Below, one piece after another: positions 28,030-36,869 of a stretch of 64,000 nucleotides of DNA. The stretch's first letter is position 1; each line of letters begins with the position of its first letter. Source of the DNA: an uncultured Winogradskyella sp. (GTDB lineage Bacteria > Bacteroidota > Bacteroidia > Flavobacteriales > Flavobacteriaceae). The notes beneath the pieces were generated by a model. That model ran no database searches and had not been told where the DNA came from. It saw only the letters and a program-made list of their open reading frames with translations. Position numbers and translations under genes: made by a program. The stretch is taken from positions 677,596 through 741,595 of the forward strand of contig NZ_CANMCZ010000001.1 of assembly GCF_947496485.1 (NCBI RefSeq), in the 5' to 3' direction.

Positions 28030-29073
28030 TTAAACTTCTGGATATGCTGTGAGTGAAGCATCTATTTGATGTAATTTTCTAAATTGATTAGGCGAACATT
28101 TTTCGTGTTTTTTGAAAACTGTTGAAAAATACTGACTTGTTGTAAAACCACATGAATATGCCACTTCACCAATAGTTAGTGCTTCGTTTTCTATTAGAAT
28201 CTTTTTTGACATTTCTAATCGTCTCATTGTAAGATAACGCATTGGCGTTAAGTTTGTTAGCTGCTTACAATGATGTGTAAAACGTGTAAGACCAACACCT
28301 GCGCTGCGTGACATCTGCTCAATAGTCCAATCTTCAGATAAATTTTTATCTAATTCTTTTAGAAAATATTGAACACTACGCGAACTATCTATTAACGCCT
28401 CATTAAGAACGATATCCTCTGTCTTTAATAAGTCTAAAATTAAGATTAATAAATAATTTATCAATAACCTTATCCGCGAGGCATTACTACCTTTTTCATC
28501 CGTGTTTACAGCAATATTGATACGCTTAAAACAATCACGTATTCTTTGGTCTGCCTTTAAAATAGACTTCTCGTCTTGTCTTAGAAATGTAGTTAATTGT
28601 TTAAGATCCTTTTCGGTTAAGGTAACCCAATCTGGCCAAACCCATTCTTGGTGTGGACGTCTAACACCCAAATCAATAATGACCCAATAAAATTTTCCCA
28701 TTCCTATATTAGGATTACCAACTCTGTGTGCTTCCCAAGGACGCGTAATTGTTAAGTGGTTGGGAGTTAATACCACCTCTTTATTTTCTTGAGCATATGG
28801 CATTGTACCAGATTCTAAAAAATGAAATTCTATACCCTCATTTCTGTGCCAATCTAAACCCCAATCTTGAGGTTCGTCAGCATCCCAATAACCAATACTA
28901 TTTAAACCTAAAGTATTATTATCCAATCGATCTCCAGGATAAGTATGCCGTGCTAAAGCTTTAAATTTTATTTTTTTTCTATTGTAGGCATCAATTAAAG
29001 GTAAACAAGTATCTGCATGATAGACGACTCCATCAACTTCATAAGGTTCTATTTGTTGTTTGTTTACTTTCAC
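28030..29073 (-). CDS. AraC-family transcriptional regulator
   Basis: A 347-residue cytoplasmic regulator. The N-terminal half (about 35-150) is a cupin-like ligand-sensing domain (EFHFLESGTMPYAQ, LTITRPWEAHRVG). The C-terminal about 100 residues hold two helix-turn-helix units, with WTIEQMSRSAGVGLTRFTHHCKQL and LTIGEVAYSCGFTTSQYFSTVFKKH giving the AraC signature. The start is GTG at 29073; an in-frame stop lies 9 bases upstream and no ATG fits. It lies between, and probably controls, the five-gene minus-strand operon and the three-gene plus-strand operon of the keto-glycoside module. Confidence 0.93.
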   Translation of the reverse strand: MKVNKQQIEPYEVDGVVYHADTCLPLIDAYNRKKIKFKALARHTYPGDRLDNNTLGLNSIGYWDADEPQDWGLDWHRNEGIEFHFLESGTMPYAQENKEVVLTPNHLTITRPWEAHRVGNPNIGMGKFYWVIIDLGVRRPHQEWVWPDWVTLTEKDLKQLTTFLRQDEKSILKADQRIRDCFKRINIAVNTDEKGSNASRIRLLINYLLILILDLLKTEDIVLNEALIDSSRSVQYFLKELDKNLSEDWTIEQMSRSAGVGLTRFTHHCKQLTNLTPMRYLTMRRLEMSKKILIENEALTIGEVAYSCGFTTSQYFSTVFKKHEKCSPNQFRKLHQIDASLTAYPEV

Positions 29074-29077
29074 TGAA
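29067..29077 (+). promoter_or_regulatory. Single copy of the AraC-region repeat
   Basis: CTTTCACTGAA here matches the upstream element at 28012-28002 base for base and points towards the GMC operon. It overlaps the GTG start of the AraC gene, so binding could also repress that gene. No second half-site at a 17-base spacing was seen. Confidence 0.4.
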
Positions 29078-29210
29078 AAATTTTAAACAATTATACCATG
29101 CAAATTAGCTAATTTTCTGTTTTCAAAAAATATATTTGATAATTTATAAACTTTTCTCAAGTTTATTAGAAAAATATTATCAATTTCACGACATCGTTTA
29201 AACTAAAAAT

Positions 29211-30920
29211 ATGAATAACACTAAAGCGGAAACTACAGAATATGATGCAATTGTTGTAGGTACAGGAATTTCTGGCGGATGGGCAGCAAAAGAACTATGT
29301 GAAAAAGGTTTAAAAACACTTGTTCTAGAAAGAGGGAGAATGGTAAAACATATTAAAGATTACCCAACAGCAAATCTAGACCCTTGGGATTTACCTAATG
29401 CTGGGAGACCAACACAAGAGGATGTAAAACGCCAAGAAAAACAGCATAGAACGGGTTATGTCACAAGAAAAACACGTAGTCACTTTTTTGTTGATGATAT
29501 AGACCATCCATACAATGAAGAGAAACGATTTGATTGGATAAGAGGCTATCATGTAGGTGGACGCTCATTAATGTGGGGACGACAAAGTTATAGATTAAGT
29601 GATATTGACTTTACAGCCAATAAAAAAGATGGTATAGCTGTAGATTGGCCAATTAGATATAAAGATATTTCTCCTTGGTATGATTATGTTGAAGAATATA
29701 TAGGTGTTAGTGGTGAAAACTTAGGTTTAGAACAATTACCAGATGGTAAATTTTTAAAACCTATGGAGTTGAATTGTGTAGAAACACATCTTAAAGAGAA
29801 TATAGCAGAAAATTATGATGATCGATTATTAACTATAGGTCGTACTGCTCATATTACTGAAGGTACAAAGCCAGGTCAAGGTCGTGTTAACTGTCAGTTC
29901 CGCAATAGATGCATGAGAGGTTGCCCGTTTGGAGCCTACTTTAGTAGTAATTCTTCTACTTTACCTGCAGCAGAAGCTACTGGAAATATGACCATGCGAC
30001 CAAACTCTATTGTGCATGAAGTGATGTATGATGACAAGACAAAGAAAGCCACTGGAGTTCGTGTTATTGATGCCGAAACAAATGAAACTTTTGAATTTAA
30101 AGCAAAAGTAATTTTCTTATGTGCTTCAGCAATTGCATCTACTTATATACTTATGAATTCTAAATCTGAACGCTTCCCTAACGGATTGGGTAATGATTCT
30201 GGAGAATTAGGACATAACGTTATGGATCATCATTTTAAAGCTGGTGCATATGCAAAATTTGATGGCTTTAAAGACAAATATTATTCTGGCAGACGACCAA
30301 ATGGTATCTATATTCCAAGATTTAGAAACTTAGGAGGCGAAACCGATCAAAAAGACTTTTTACGAGGTTATGGTTACCAAGGTGGTGCCAGCAGACAAGA
30401 TTGGTCAGATAGTGTTAGAGAACTAAGTTATGGCAAGGAATTAAAAGAAGCTATTTTAAAACCAGGTGGTTGGACTATCGGCTTAATGGGATTTGGCGAA
30501 ACTTTACCTTACCATGAAAACAAAATGACTTTAGATTATGATAAGAAAGATAAATGGGGATTACCAACAGTGACTTTCGATGCTGAGTTTAAAGAGAATG
30601 AAATAAAAATGAGAAAAGACATGATCGCTCAAGCTATGCAAATGTTAGAAAAAGCTGGTTTTGAAGATATATCGCCTATGGATGATATTGGCGCACCAGG
30701 ATTGGGTATCCACGAAATGGGAACAGCTCGAATGGGAAGAGATCCTAAAACATCTATATTAAATAAATACAACCAAGTCCATAGTGTAAAAAATGTTTAT
30801 GTAACTGATGGTGCTGCGATGACCTCAGCAGGTTGCCAGAACCCATCGTTAACATATATGGCCTTAACCGCAAGAGCTGCTGAGCATGCAGCCAATGAAT
30901 TAAAAAAAGGTAATCTATAA
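29211..30920 (+). CDS. GMC-family FAD oxidoreductase, probable glucoside 3-dehydrogenase large subunit
   Basis: A 569-residue flavoprotein without its own signal peptide. It has the FAD-binding VVGTGISGGWAAKEL loop (about 15-29), ERGR, GGRSLMWGRQSYR (about 116-128), and a C-terminal GMC block with the catalytic pair His 501 (HEMGTARMG) and Asn 544 (CQNPS). Cys 228, 234 and 238 have C-x5-C-x3-C spacing, like the 3Fe-4S ligands of bacterial FAD glucose dehydrogenases. The next gene encodes the small subunit that usually carries the export signal for such complexes. Together they probably oxidise carbon 3 of glycosides at the periplasmic side. No cytochrome c partner is encoded nearby. Confidence 0.9.
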   Translation: MNNTKAETTEYDAIVVGTGISGGWAAKELCEKGLKTLVLERGRMVKHIKDYPTANLDPWDLPNAGRPTQEDVKRQEKQHRTGYVTRKTRSHFFVDDIDHPYNEEKRFDWIRGYHVGGRSLMWGRQSYRLSDIDFTANKKDGIAVDWPIRYKDISPWYDYVEEYIGVSGENLGLEQLPDGKFLKPMELNCVETHLKENIAENYDDRLLTIGRTAHITEGTKPGQGRVNCQFRNRCMRGCPFGAYFSSNSSTLPAAEATGNMTMRPNSIVHEVMYDDKTKKATGVRVIDAETNETFEFKAKVIFLCASAIASTYILMNSKSERFPNGLGNDSGELGHNVMDHHFKAGAYAKFDGFKDKYYSGRRPNGIYIPRFRNLGGETDQKDFLRGYGYQGGASRQDWSDSVRELSYGKELKEAILKPGGWTIGLMGFGETLPYHENKMTLDYDKKDKWGLPTVTFDAEFKENEIKMRKDMIAQAMQMLEKAGFEDISPMDDIGAPGLGIHEMGTARMGRDPKTSILNKYNQVHSVKNVYVTDGAAMTSAGCQNPSLTYMALTARAAEHAANELKKGNL

Positions 30921-30930
30921 AACAGAAAAC

Positions 30931-31560
30931 ATGAAAAGAAGAGAAGTAATTAAAGGTTTAGGATTATCTTTAGGAGCACTACTAGTAGCACCTTCTGCCA
31001 TGAGTTTATTACAAAGTTGTACTAGTGATAAACCAACTTGGGTTCCAGGATTGTTTTCTGAAGATCAGGCGCGTTTATTAGATAAACTAGCAGATATTAT
31101 TTTGCCTAAGTCTGAAGATTCACCAAGCGCAACAGAAGTTAACGTACCAGAGTTTATTGATAAATATGTTGCAGAGGTATTTGAGGTAGAAGAGCGCGAT
31201 CTTTTTGTAAAAGGCTATTCTAATTTTGGTAATATAGTAATGAAAAATGTAAATGCCGAAGTCTTGGCTGATATTGAATCTACAGATATAGAACCTGCTT
31301 TAGGATCAATTCTAAGAAAGAGCAAAGAAGAAGACGAAGCAATAATGAAGACTTTCTATGAAGCCATTGATAATGAAGCAGAAATTCCTGAGGATGTGCT
31401 AAACTATGTAACGATGAATGGAGTTAGAGACCTATGTATTTTCGCATACACAAATTCAGAGAAAGTTGGTGAAGAAGTTATGGCTTATGTCCCAGTTCCT
31501 GGCAAGCAAGAAGGCTGCATTGATATCAGTGAAACTGATGGAAAAGCGTATTCATTATAA
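30931..31560 (+). CDS. Gluconate 2-dehydrogenase subunit 3-like protein
   Basis: A 209-residue small subunit. The N-terminus (MKRREVIKGLGLSLGALL) has a twin-arginine-like motif and ends in a lipobox-like LLQSC (Cys 30). This suggests Tat export as a folded complex, with the GMC subunit riding along, and lipid anchoring. The body (about 40-190) matches the gluconate 2-dehydrogenase subunit 3 family, with FSEDQARLLDKLADIILPKSEDSPSA as its recognisable start. It begins 10 bases after the GMC gene and ends 2 bases before the DUF1080 gene. Confidence 0.88.
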   Translation: MKRREVIKGLGLSLGALLVAPSAMSLLQSCTSDKPTWVPGLFSEDQARLLDKLADIILPKSEDSPSATEVNVPEFIDKYVAEVFEVEERDLFVKGYSNFGNIVMKNVNAEVLADIESTDIEPALGSILRKSKEEDEAIMKTFYEAIDNEAEIPEDVLNYVTMNGVRDLCIFAYTNSEKVGEEVMAYVPVPGKQEGCIDISETDGKAYSL

Positions 31561-31562
31561 TT

Positions 31563-32372
31563 ATGACAACATCTAAGATATTTAAGTTCTTATTATTTGG
31601 TTTTTGTTGTGGCTTATTTTTATATACTTGTAAAAATGAAACTAAAAAAACTGAAGAGGCAAAACAACCTGAATGGGTTAATTTACTTTCAAAAAATAAC
31701 TTAGATGATTGGATTGTAAAGATCAAAGGCTATCCTGTTGGAGATAATTACAAGAATACTTTTAGAGTTAGTAATGGTGTTTTAAGTGTTGATTATACAG
31801 AATATAATGACACATTCAATAATACATTTGGCCATATCTATTATAAAAAGCCATTTTCAAATTACAAATTACGATTAGACTATAGATTTTTAGATAATCA
31901 AATTGCGGATGGAGAAGCATGGGCTTACAAGAATAGTGGAGTTATGTTGCATTGTGAAAACCCAAAAACCATTGGATTAGACCAAGGATTCCCTGTTTCA
32001 ATTGAAGCTCAGCTCTTAGGTGGTAATGGAGAAGTTGAAAGACCAACAGGTAATGTTTGTACACCAGGAATGCACATAACCATAGAAAATAAATTAATAA
32101 CCGAACATTGTATCCAATCAACATCAAAAACTTTTCATGACGACCAATGGATACATGTAGAACTTGAAGTTTACAATGATTCTATTATCAAGCACTTTAT
32201 AAATGGTGATAAAGTAATGGAATATTCAAAACCAATTTACGGTGGTGAGTATAATACATCTTTATGGGAATCTAAAGCCGGTGATCCTGTAAAATCCGGC
32301 TATATATCTTTGCAAAGTGAAAGCCATCCTATTGAATTCAAAAACATAGAAATTCTAGAATTACCTAATTAA
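31563..32372 (+). CDS. DUF1080 (3-keto-disaccharide hydrolase) lipoprotein
   Basis: A 269-residue exported lipoprotein (lipobox LYTC, Cys 22-23) made of one DUF1080 domain (about 38-268). It shows WVNLLSKNNLDDWIVKIKGYPVGDNY, the central NSGVMLHCENPKTIGLDQGFPVSIEAQLLGG and the C-terminal GYISLQSESHPIEFKNIEIL. Its family is linked to cleavage of 3-keto-glycosides, with the GMC complex encoded just upstream providing the substrate. It is a second, shorter and diverged copy relative to the gene at 22237. It ends 4 bases before the convergent glycerol kinase gene, leaving no room for a terminator. Confidence 0.88.
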   Translation: MTTSKIFKFLLFGFCCGLFLYTCKNETKKTEEAKQPEWVNLLSKNNLDDWIVKIKGYPVGDNYKNTFRVSNGVLSVDYTEYNDTFNNTFGHIYYKKPFSNYKLRLDYRFLDNQIADGEAWAYKNSGVMLHCENPKTIGLDQGFPVSIEAQLLGGNGEVERPTGNVCTPGMHITIENKLITEHCIQSTSKTFHDDQWIHVELEVYNDSIIKHFINGDKVMEYSKPIYGGEYNTSLWESKAGDPVKSGYISLQSESHPIEFKNIEILELPN

Positions 32373-32376
32373 TAAT

Positions 32377-33870
32377 CTAATTTTCTTCTACCCAATTTTT
32401 ACTGCGATTAACAGCTTTATGCCATTGCGAAATAAGTTGTAGTTGCTTTTCGGTATTCGTTTCTGGAGTAAAAGTTTTGTCCTTTTGCCATTGCTTCCTT
32501 ATTTCTTTTTTATTCTTATAGATTCCAACTGCTAAACCTGCTAAGTAGGCTGCGCCTAAAGCTGTTGTTTCTAAATTTGTTGGTCTAACGACATTACAAT
32601 TAAAAATATCCGACTGTATTTGCATTAACAGATTATTAGCTGAAGCTCCACCATCTACTCTCAGTTCTTTTAAATGCATGTTGGCATCATTTTCCATAGC
32701 TTTCACAATATCATATACTTGTAATGCAATCCCTTCTAAAGTTGCTCTGGCAATATGTGACTTGGTCGTTCCTCTAGAAATACCTTGAATACTTCCTCTA
32801 GCATAAGGATCCCAATGAGGCGCCCCTAAACCTGTAAATGCTGGTACTACTATAACTCCATCACTATCGTCAACTTCATTGGCTAATGCTTCTATATCTT
32901 TAGCGTCGTCAATTAAATTCAAACCATCTCTTAACCATTGTACTGCTGCACCTCCAACAAATACACTTCCTTCTAATGCATAGTGTGTTTTTCCATTAAT
33001 TTGCCAAGCTACGGTAGTTAGCAACTGGTTTTGAGATGCTACTGGTTTTTTCCCAGTATTCATTAACAAAAAACAGCCAGTACCAAAAGTATTTTTAACC
33101 ATTCCCTTTTTAGTACATAATTGTCCAAAAAGTGCTGCTTGTTGATCTCCTGCAATTCCAGCAATTGGCAATTTCCTTTCAAATAAGTCTGTATAACCAT
33201 AGATTTCTGAAGACGACTTTATCTCAGGAAGCATTGACTTAGGAATAGTAAATAAGTCTAATAACTCCTCATCCCATTTTAGAGTATGAATATTAAATAT
33301 CATTGTTCGAGAAGCATTACTAACGTCAGTGACAAAGACTTCCCCTTTAGTTAACTTATAAATCAGCCAAGTATCTACTGTTCCGAAGCATAATTCCCCT
33401 TTATTAGCTAAATCTCTTGTATTAGGTACATTATCTAAAATCCATTTAATTTTCGACCCAGAAAAGTATGCATCAATTATTAAACCTGTTTTTTTTTGAA
33501 TTAATTCTGAATAACCATCAGACTTTAGTTTATCACAAAAGGTAGCTGTTCTTCGATCTTGCCAAACAATAGCATTATAAACTGGTTCTCCTGTTTTTCT
33601 ATTCCAAACAATAGTTGTTTCACGCTGATTTGTAATACCGATTCCAGCTATAGCATCTACTGTAACCTTTTCCTTAGAAAGTACTGCTTTAATAGTTTTA
33701 AATTGTGAACTCCAGATTGCTTCGGGATCATGTTCTACCCAACCATTTTTAGGAAAAATTTGTTCAAAGTCTTGTTGTGAAGACTCAATTTTGTTCCCAT
33801 ATACATCAAAAACTATAGATCTACTTGAAGTTGTACCTTGATCGAGCGCTAAAATGAGTTGCTGTGACAT
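32377..33870 (-). CDS. glpK: Glycerol kinase
   Basis: A 497-residue cytoplasmic FGGY-family kinase that converts glycerol and ATP to glycerol 3-phosphate. It has the N-terminal phosphate loop [14 protein letters not shown], the [11 protein letters not shown] block (about 80-90), [24 protein letters not shown] and the FGGY-type [15 protein letters not shown] (about 406-420). Length and motifs fit GlpK closely. It is the last gene of the long minus-strand run, 5 bases after glpD. No glycerol facilitator gene is seen, so the glycerol is probably set free inside the cell, as from glucosylglycerol. Confidence 0.96.
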   Translation of the reverse strand: MSQQLILALDQGTTSSRSIVFDVYGNKIESSQQDFEQIFPKNGWVEHDPEAIWSSQFKTIKAVLSKEKVTVDAIAGIGITNQRETTIVWNRKTGEPVYNAIVWQDRRTATFCDKLKSDGYSELIQKKTGLIIDAYFSGSKIKWILDNVPNTRDLANKGELCFGTVDTWLIYKLTKGEVFVTDVSNASRTMIFNIHTLKWDEELLDLFTIPKSMLPEIKSSSEIYGYTDLFERKLPIAGIAGDQQAALFGQLCTKKGMVKNTFGTGCFLLMNTGKKPVASQNQLLTTVAWQINGKTHYALEGSVFVGGAAVQWLRDGLNLIDDAKDIEALANEVDDSDGVIVVPAFTGLGAPHWDPYARGSIQGISRGTTKSHIARATLEGIALQVYDIVKAMENDANMHLKELRVDGGASANNLLMQIQSDIFNCNVVRPTNLETTALGAAYLAGLAVGIYKNKKEIRKQWQKDKTFTPETNTEKQLQLISQWHKAVNRSKNWVEEN

Positions 33871-33875
33871 ATCAA

Positions 33876-35450
33876 TTAAATTAAATAGCCTTGAGCTAGT
33901 GTTTTAAACTCTTCTATTTGTTGAATCTTCCATGAGTCCGATTTTTTTAACTCTTTTTGTAAAATATTTGCAACAGCCTCAGTACAATCAATTGCTGCCT
34001 GAGCATCTAAAAACAATAATCGAATTCGTCTGGCAAGTACATCTTCCACAGTTCTTGCCATTTCATATCGTGCAGCCCAAATGACTTGACCTGCTTTAAA
34101 TTCATAATTAGGATGTATTAGCATTCTAAAACTTTCATTAGACGCTATTAATTCTTGTAATTTCGTTGTATCACTACCATAATACCACAAATCCTTATCT
34201 AATTCTTTTTTATCTGACTTACTAAGATTACCATGAATAGCTAACTCTCTAGTTTTTGACTTTTCATCAGTTAAATTATGAACAGTAATGGCTTCATTAA
34301 CTACATCTTCACTCATTTCTCTATACGTTGTCCATTTACCACCAACAATAGTGATTAATCCACTTTCTGAATGAATAATCTTATGTCCTCTTGATATTTC
34401 TTTAGTATTGCTTTTATCTCCTTCAGGAGCTACCAAAGGTCGTAATCCTGCAAAGACGGATAATACATCTTCTCGTGTTGGGACCTTAGTTAGATACTCC
34501 TTTGCTGTTTCTAAAATAAATTCTATTTCTTGTTCTAAAGGTTTGGGCTCATAACTTGGCTTCTTAATTGGCGTATCTGTAGTACCTACTACTACTTTAT
34601 TATGCCAAGGTATAGCAAAAAGCACACGTCCATCACTAGTTTTTGGCACCATTAAAGCAGTTTCACCTTCTAAAAATGATTTATCCAGAACCAAGTGAAT
34701 ACCTTGGCTTGGTACTATTTTTAAGCTTTTCTTTTTTCGACCTGCAAGTTTTAAAATCTTATTAGAGAAAACACCAGTGGCGTTAATAACTACTTTAGAC
34801 TTTACGTTTATAATTTCATCCGTTTCGGTATTGGTAACAACAACACCTATCAATTTACCTTCACCATTTTTGAGCATATCAATCACTTTACAGTGATTTA
34901 GTACAACAGCTCCAGATTCACTCGCTGTTTGCGCTAAATTTAAAGCCAACCTTGCATCATCAAACTGACCATCAAAATAAGTAACACCGCCTTGAAGCCC
35001 TTCACTTTTAAGGTTATTGATTTTTTGACTCGCCGTTTCAGCCGAAACAACTTTTGAGCGACCAATAGAAAGGCGTTTAGACAAAAAATCATAAGCGGTT
35101 AATCCTAAACCGTAATAATATTTATGCCACCATTGATAACTAGGAATTAGAAACGTTTGCCTCTTGAATAGGTGATTTGCATTTTTCTCTAATAAACCTC
35201 TTTCTCTTAATGCTTCAGTAACTAACTTAATATTACCTTGAGCTAAATAACGCACTCCTCCATGCACTAATTTTGTACTCCTACTTGAGGTTCCTTTAGC
35301 AAAATCATAAGCTTCAAAAAGGGCTACTTTGAAACCTCTTGACACTGCATCTACTGCAATTCCCAATCCACTTGCTCCACCTCCAATAATGACAATATCA
35401 AATTCACTCGTTGATTTAAGTTCTTTTATTTGAGAATCTCTATTAAACAT
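33876..35450 (-). CDS. glpD: Aerobic glycerol-3-phosphate dehydrogenase
   Basis: A 524-residue FAD enzyme that oxidises glycerol 3-phosphate to dihydroxyacetone phosphate and passes electrons to quinone at the inner-membrane surface. It has the FAD motif [20 protein letters not shown] (about 20-39), the conserved [20 protein letters not shown] block (about 52-71) and a C-terminal GlpD cap domain. It lies 5 bases upstream of glpK and 19 bases downstream of the GH63/GH37-like gene. With glpK it completes entry of glycerol into glycolysis. Confidence 0.95.
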   Translation of the reverse strand: MFNRDSQIKELKSTSEFDIVIIGGGASGLGIAVDAVSRGFKVALFEAYDFAKGTSSRSTKLVHGGVRYLAQGNIKLVTEALRERGLLEKNANHLFKRQTFLIPSYQWWHKYYYGLGLTAYDFLSKRLSIGRSKVVSAETASQKINNLKSEGLQGGVTYFDGQFDDARLALNLAQTASESGAVVLNHCKVIDMLKNGEGKLIGVVVTNTETDEIINVKSKVVINATGVFSNKILKLAGRKKKSLKIVPSQGIHLVLDKSFLEGETALMVPKTSDGRVLFAIPWHNKVVVGTTDTPIKKPSYEPKPLEQEIEFILETAKEYLTKVPTREDVLSVFAGLRPLVAPEGDKSNTKEISRGHKIIHSESGLITIVGGKWTTYREMSEDVVNEAITVHNLTDEKSKTRELAIHGNLSKSDKKELDKDLWYYGSDTTKLQELIASNESFRMLIHPNYEFKAGQVIWAARYEMARTVEDVLARRIRLLFLDAQAAIDCTEAVANILQKELKKSDSWKIQQIEEFKTLAQGYLI

Positions 35451-35469
35451 TTCTTAGTTTTAAGGGTGA

Positions 35470-36852
35470 CTATTCTTTGATATACTCATTATACATGGCT
35501 ATTGGAAACAATGCTGTCCAACCACAGAAATCTTTTTTTGCTGGCATACCATAAGACACTAAATCTGGTGCATAGTTTTCCCAAAATGTGCCTGTAGCCT
35601 CAAAAACTTTTGCAACATTATTATAGGTCTTCTTTGCAATGGATTTTGCTAAGTCATCCTTATTGTAAGCAGACAAACCTCTTAAAACCATATAACTCGT
35701 AGGTGCCCAAACACCTCCTAACCAGTAATCTCCCCAACCTACATAATCTGGATCAGCCGCGGATAATGCTGGTAAAGGCATGGTTCTATCAAATTCATCT
35801 GGATTAGATAAATGTGATAAAAAGCGTTCGAGTCTATCTTCTGGAACGACTTTTCCTAAAAGTGTCCAGTACATTCCTATATGTCGTCTTACAACTTGTT
35901 TATCAAAACCAAGGTCATAATAAAATCCATCTGTTTCATTCCAACATTTATCATTTATAGCTTTAGATACTTTTGCATGAAACGCATCATAAGCTTCTAA
36001 GTCTTCTGATTTATCTATAGTTTCTGCCATTGCTTTTAATTGTAGACTGAACATTGCCATTTGAGCAGAGAAATCAACTAGTCTTGCTTGTTTATTCCAA
36101 AGACCTTGTTTTGTATTTACATATTCTGAAATGAAAGTATTCAATTTAGTTTCACCAGATGCGTTCATTGCATTAAGCTTTTCCCCTAACTCATGGTGCG
36201 TCATTCCATTACCTTCTGTTGGCTCCCAATCTCGTGGTGCTCTTGGAATATTATCCATTCCCATACCTAAGGTATCACCATAAAATAAGTTATCACCCAT
36301 CATATAAGTATCTACATGAAACTGGAAATTCTTCTTTAGAATTGGATATATTCTTTTTATGCGGTCTATATCCTTACTTACTTTAAATATTTCCGTTTCA
36401 GCAAAAGCCAATAAAGGTGGGTTTATAGAAACTGGGTGTGATTTTGACCATAATGGCTCACCATTTTGCCTGTATTCTCTACAGATATAGCCATCTGCTT
36501 CCATACGGTCATAAAAATTATCTAATGCTTGGTAGACAGGTAATTCATCTAAATGGTATTTTGCAAAACAGCACATAAAACAGGTGTCCCAAAGAAAAAT
36601 ATTTGGTGAAAATGCCGCATCTATAAACGGCTTTTTAAAAAAAGGCTCTTGCTCGCCACCTCTAACTTTCTGCTTGGTTATATCTAAAGCCTTTTGATAC
36701 ATAGCTTCTGATAATTCTTTATTAACCTCAGGTAAAGGTTTTATGGCTTCTTCAATATCACTTTTAGGATTATCACATGCTATAGTAACCGAACTAATTC
36801 CCAAAGCTCCTGATGCTAAAGCTATATTTTTAGCAAAGTCTCTCCGTTTCAT
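35470..36852 (-). CDS. GH63/GH37-like (alpha/alpha)6 glycoside hydrolase, exported
   Basis: A 460-residue protein with a twin-arginine-like N-terminus (MKRRDFAKNIALASG) and a lipobox (TIAC, Cys 26), so probably a periplasmic lipoprotein. It is an (alpha/alpha)6-barrel enzyme related to the MGH1/GH63/GH37 group. Typical blocks are NIFLWDTCFMCC (84-95), GMGMDNIPRAPRDWEP (probable acid Asp 200) and GTFWENYAP (probable base Glu 425). Relatives include trehalase and mannosylglycerate/glucosylglycerate hydrolase, so glucosylglycerate, glucosylglycerol, trehalose or another small alpha-glucoside are candidate substrates. It lies between MFS and glpD genes. The family call is firm; the substrate is open. 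Confidence 0.8.
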   Translation of the reverse strand: MKRRDFAKNIALASGALGISSVTIACDNPKSDIEEAIKPLPEVNKELSEAMYQKALDITKQKVRGGEQEPFFKKPFIDAAFSPNIFLWDTCFMCCFAKYHLDELPVYQALDNFYDRMEADGYICREYRQNGEPLWSKSHPVSINPPLLAFAETEIFKVSKDIDRIKRIYPILKKNFQFHVDTYMMGDNLFYGDTLGMGMDNIPRAPRDWEPTEGNGMTHHELGEKLNAMNASGETKLNTFISEYVNTKQGLWNKQARLVDFSAQMAMFSLQLKAMAETIDKSEDLEAYDAFHAKVSKAINDKCWNETDGFYYDLGFDKQVVRRHIGMYWTLLGKVVPEDRLERFLSHLSNPDEFDRTMPLPALSAADPDYVGWGDYWLGGVWAPTSYMVLRGLSAYNKDDLAKSIAKKTYNNVAKVFEATGTFWENYAPDLVSYGMPAKKDFCGWTALFPIAMYNEYIKE

Positions 36853-36869
36853 ATGAACTATTTTAATAC

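Noticed and set aside
27523..28964. Plus-strand open frames at 27523-27819, 28502-28690 and 28749-28964
   Set aside because: They are antisense to the exported TIM-barrel and AraC genes and lack start context or recognisable domains.
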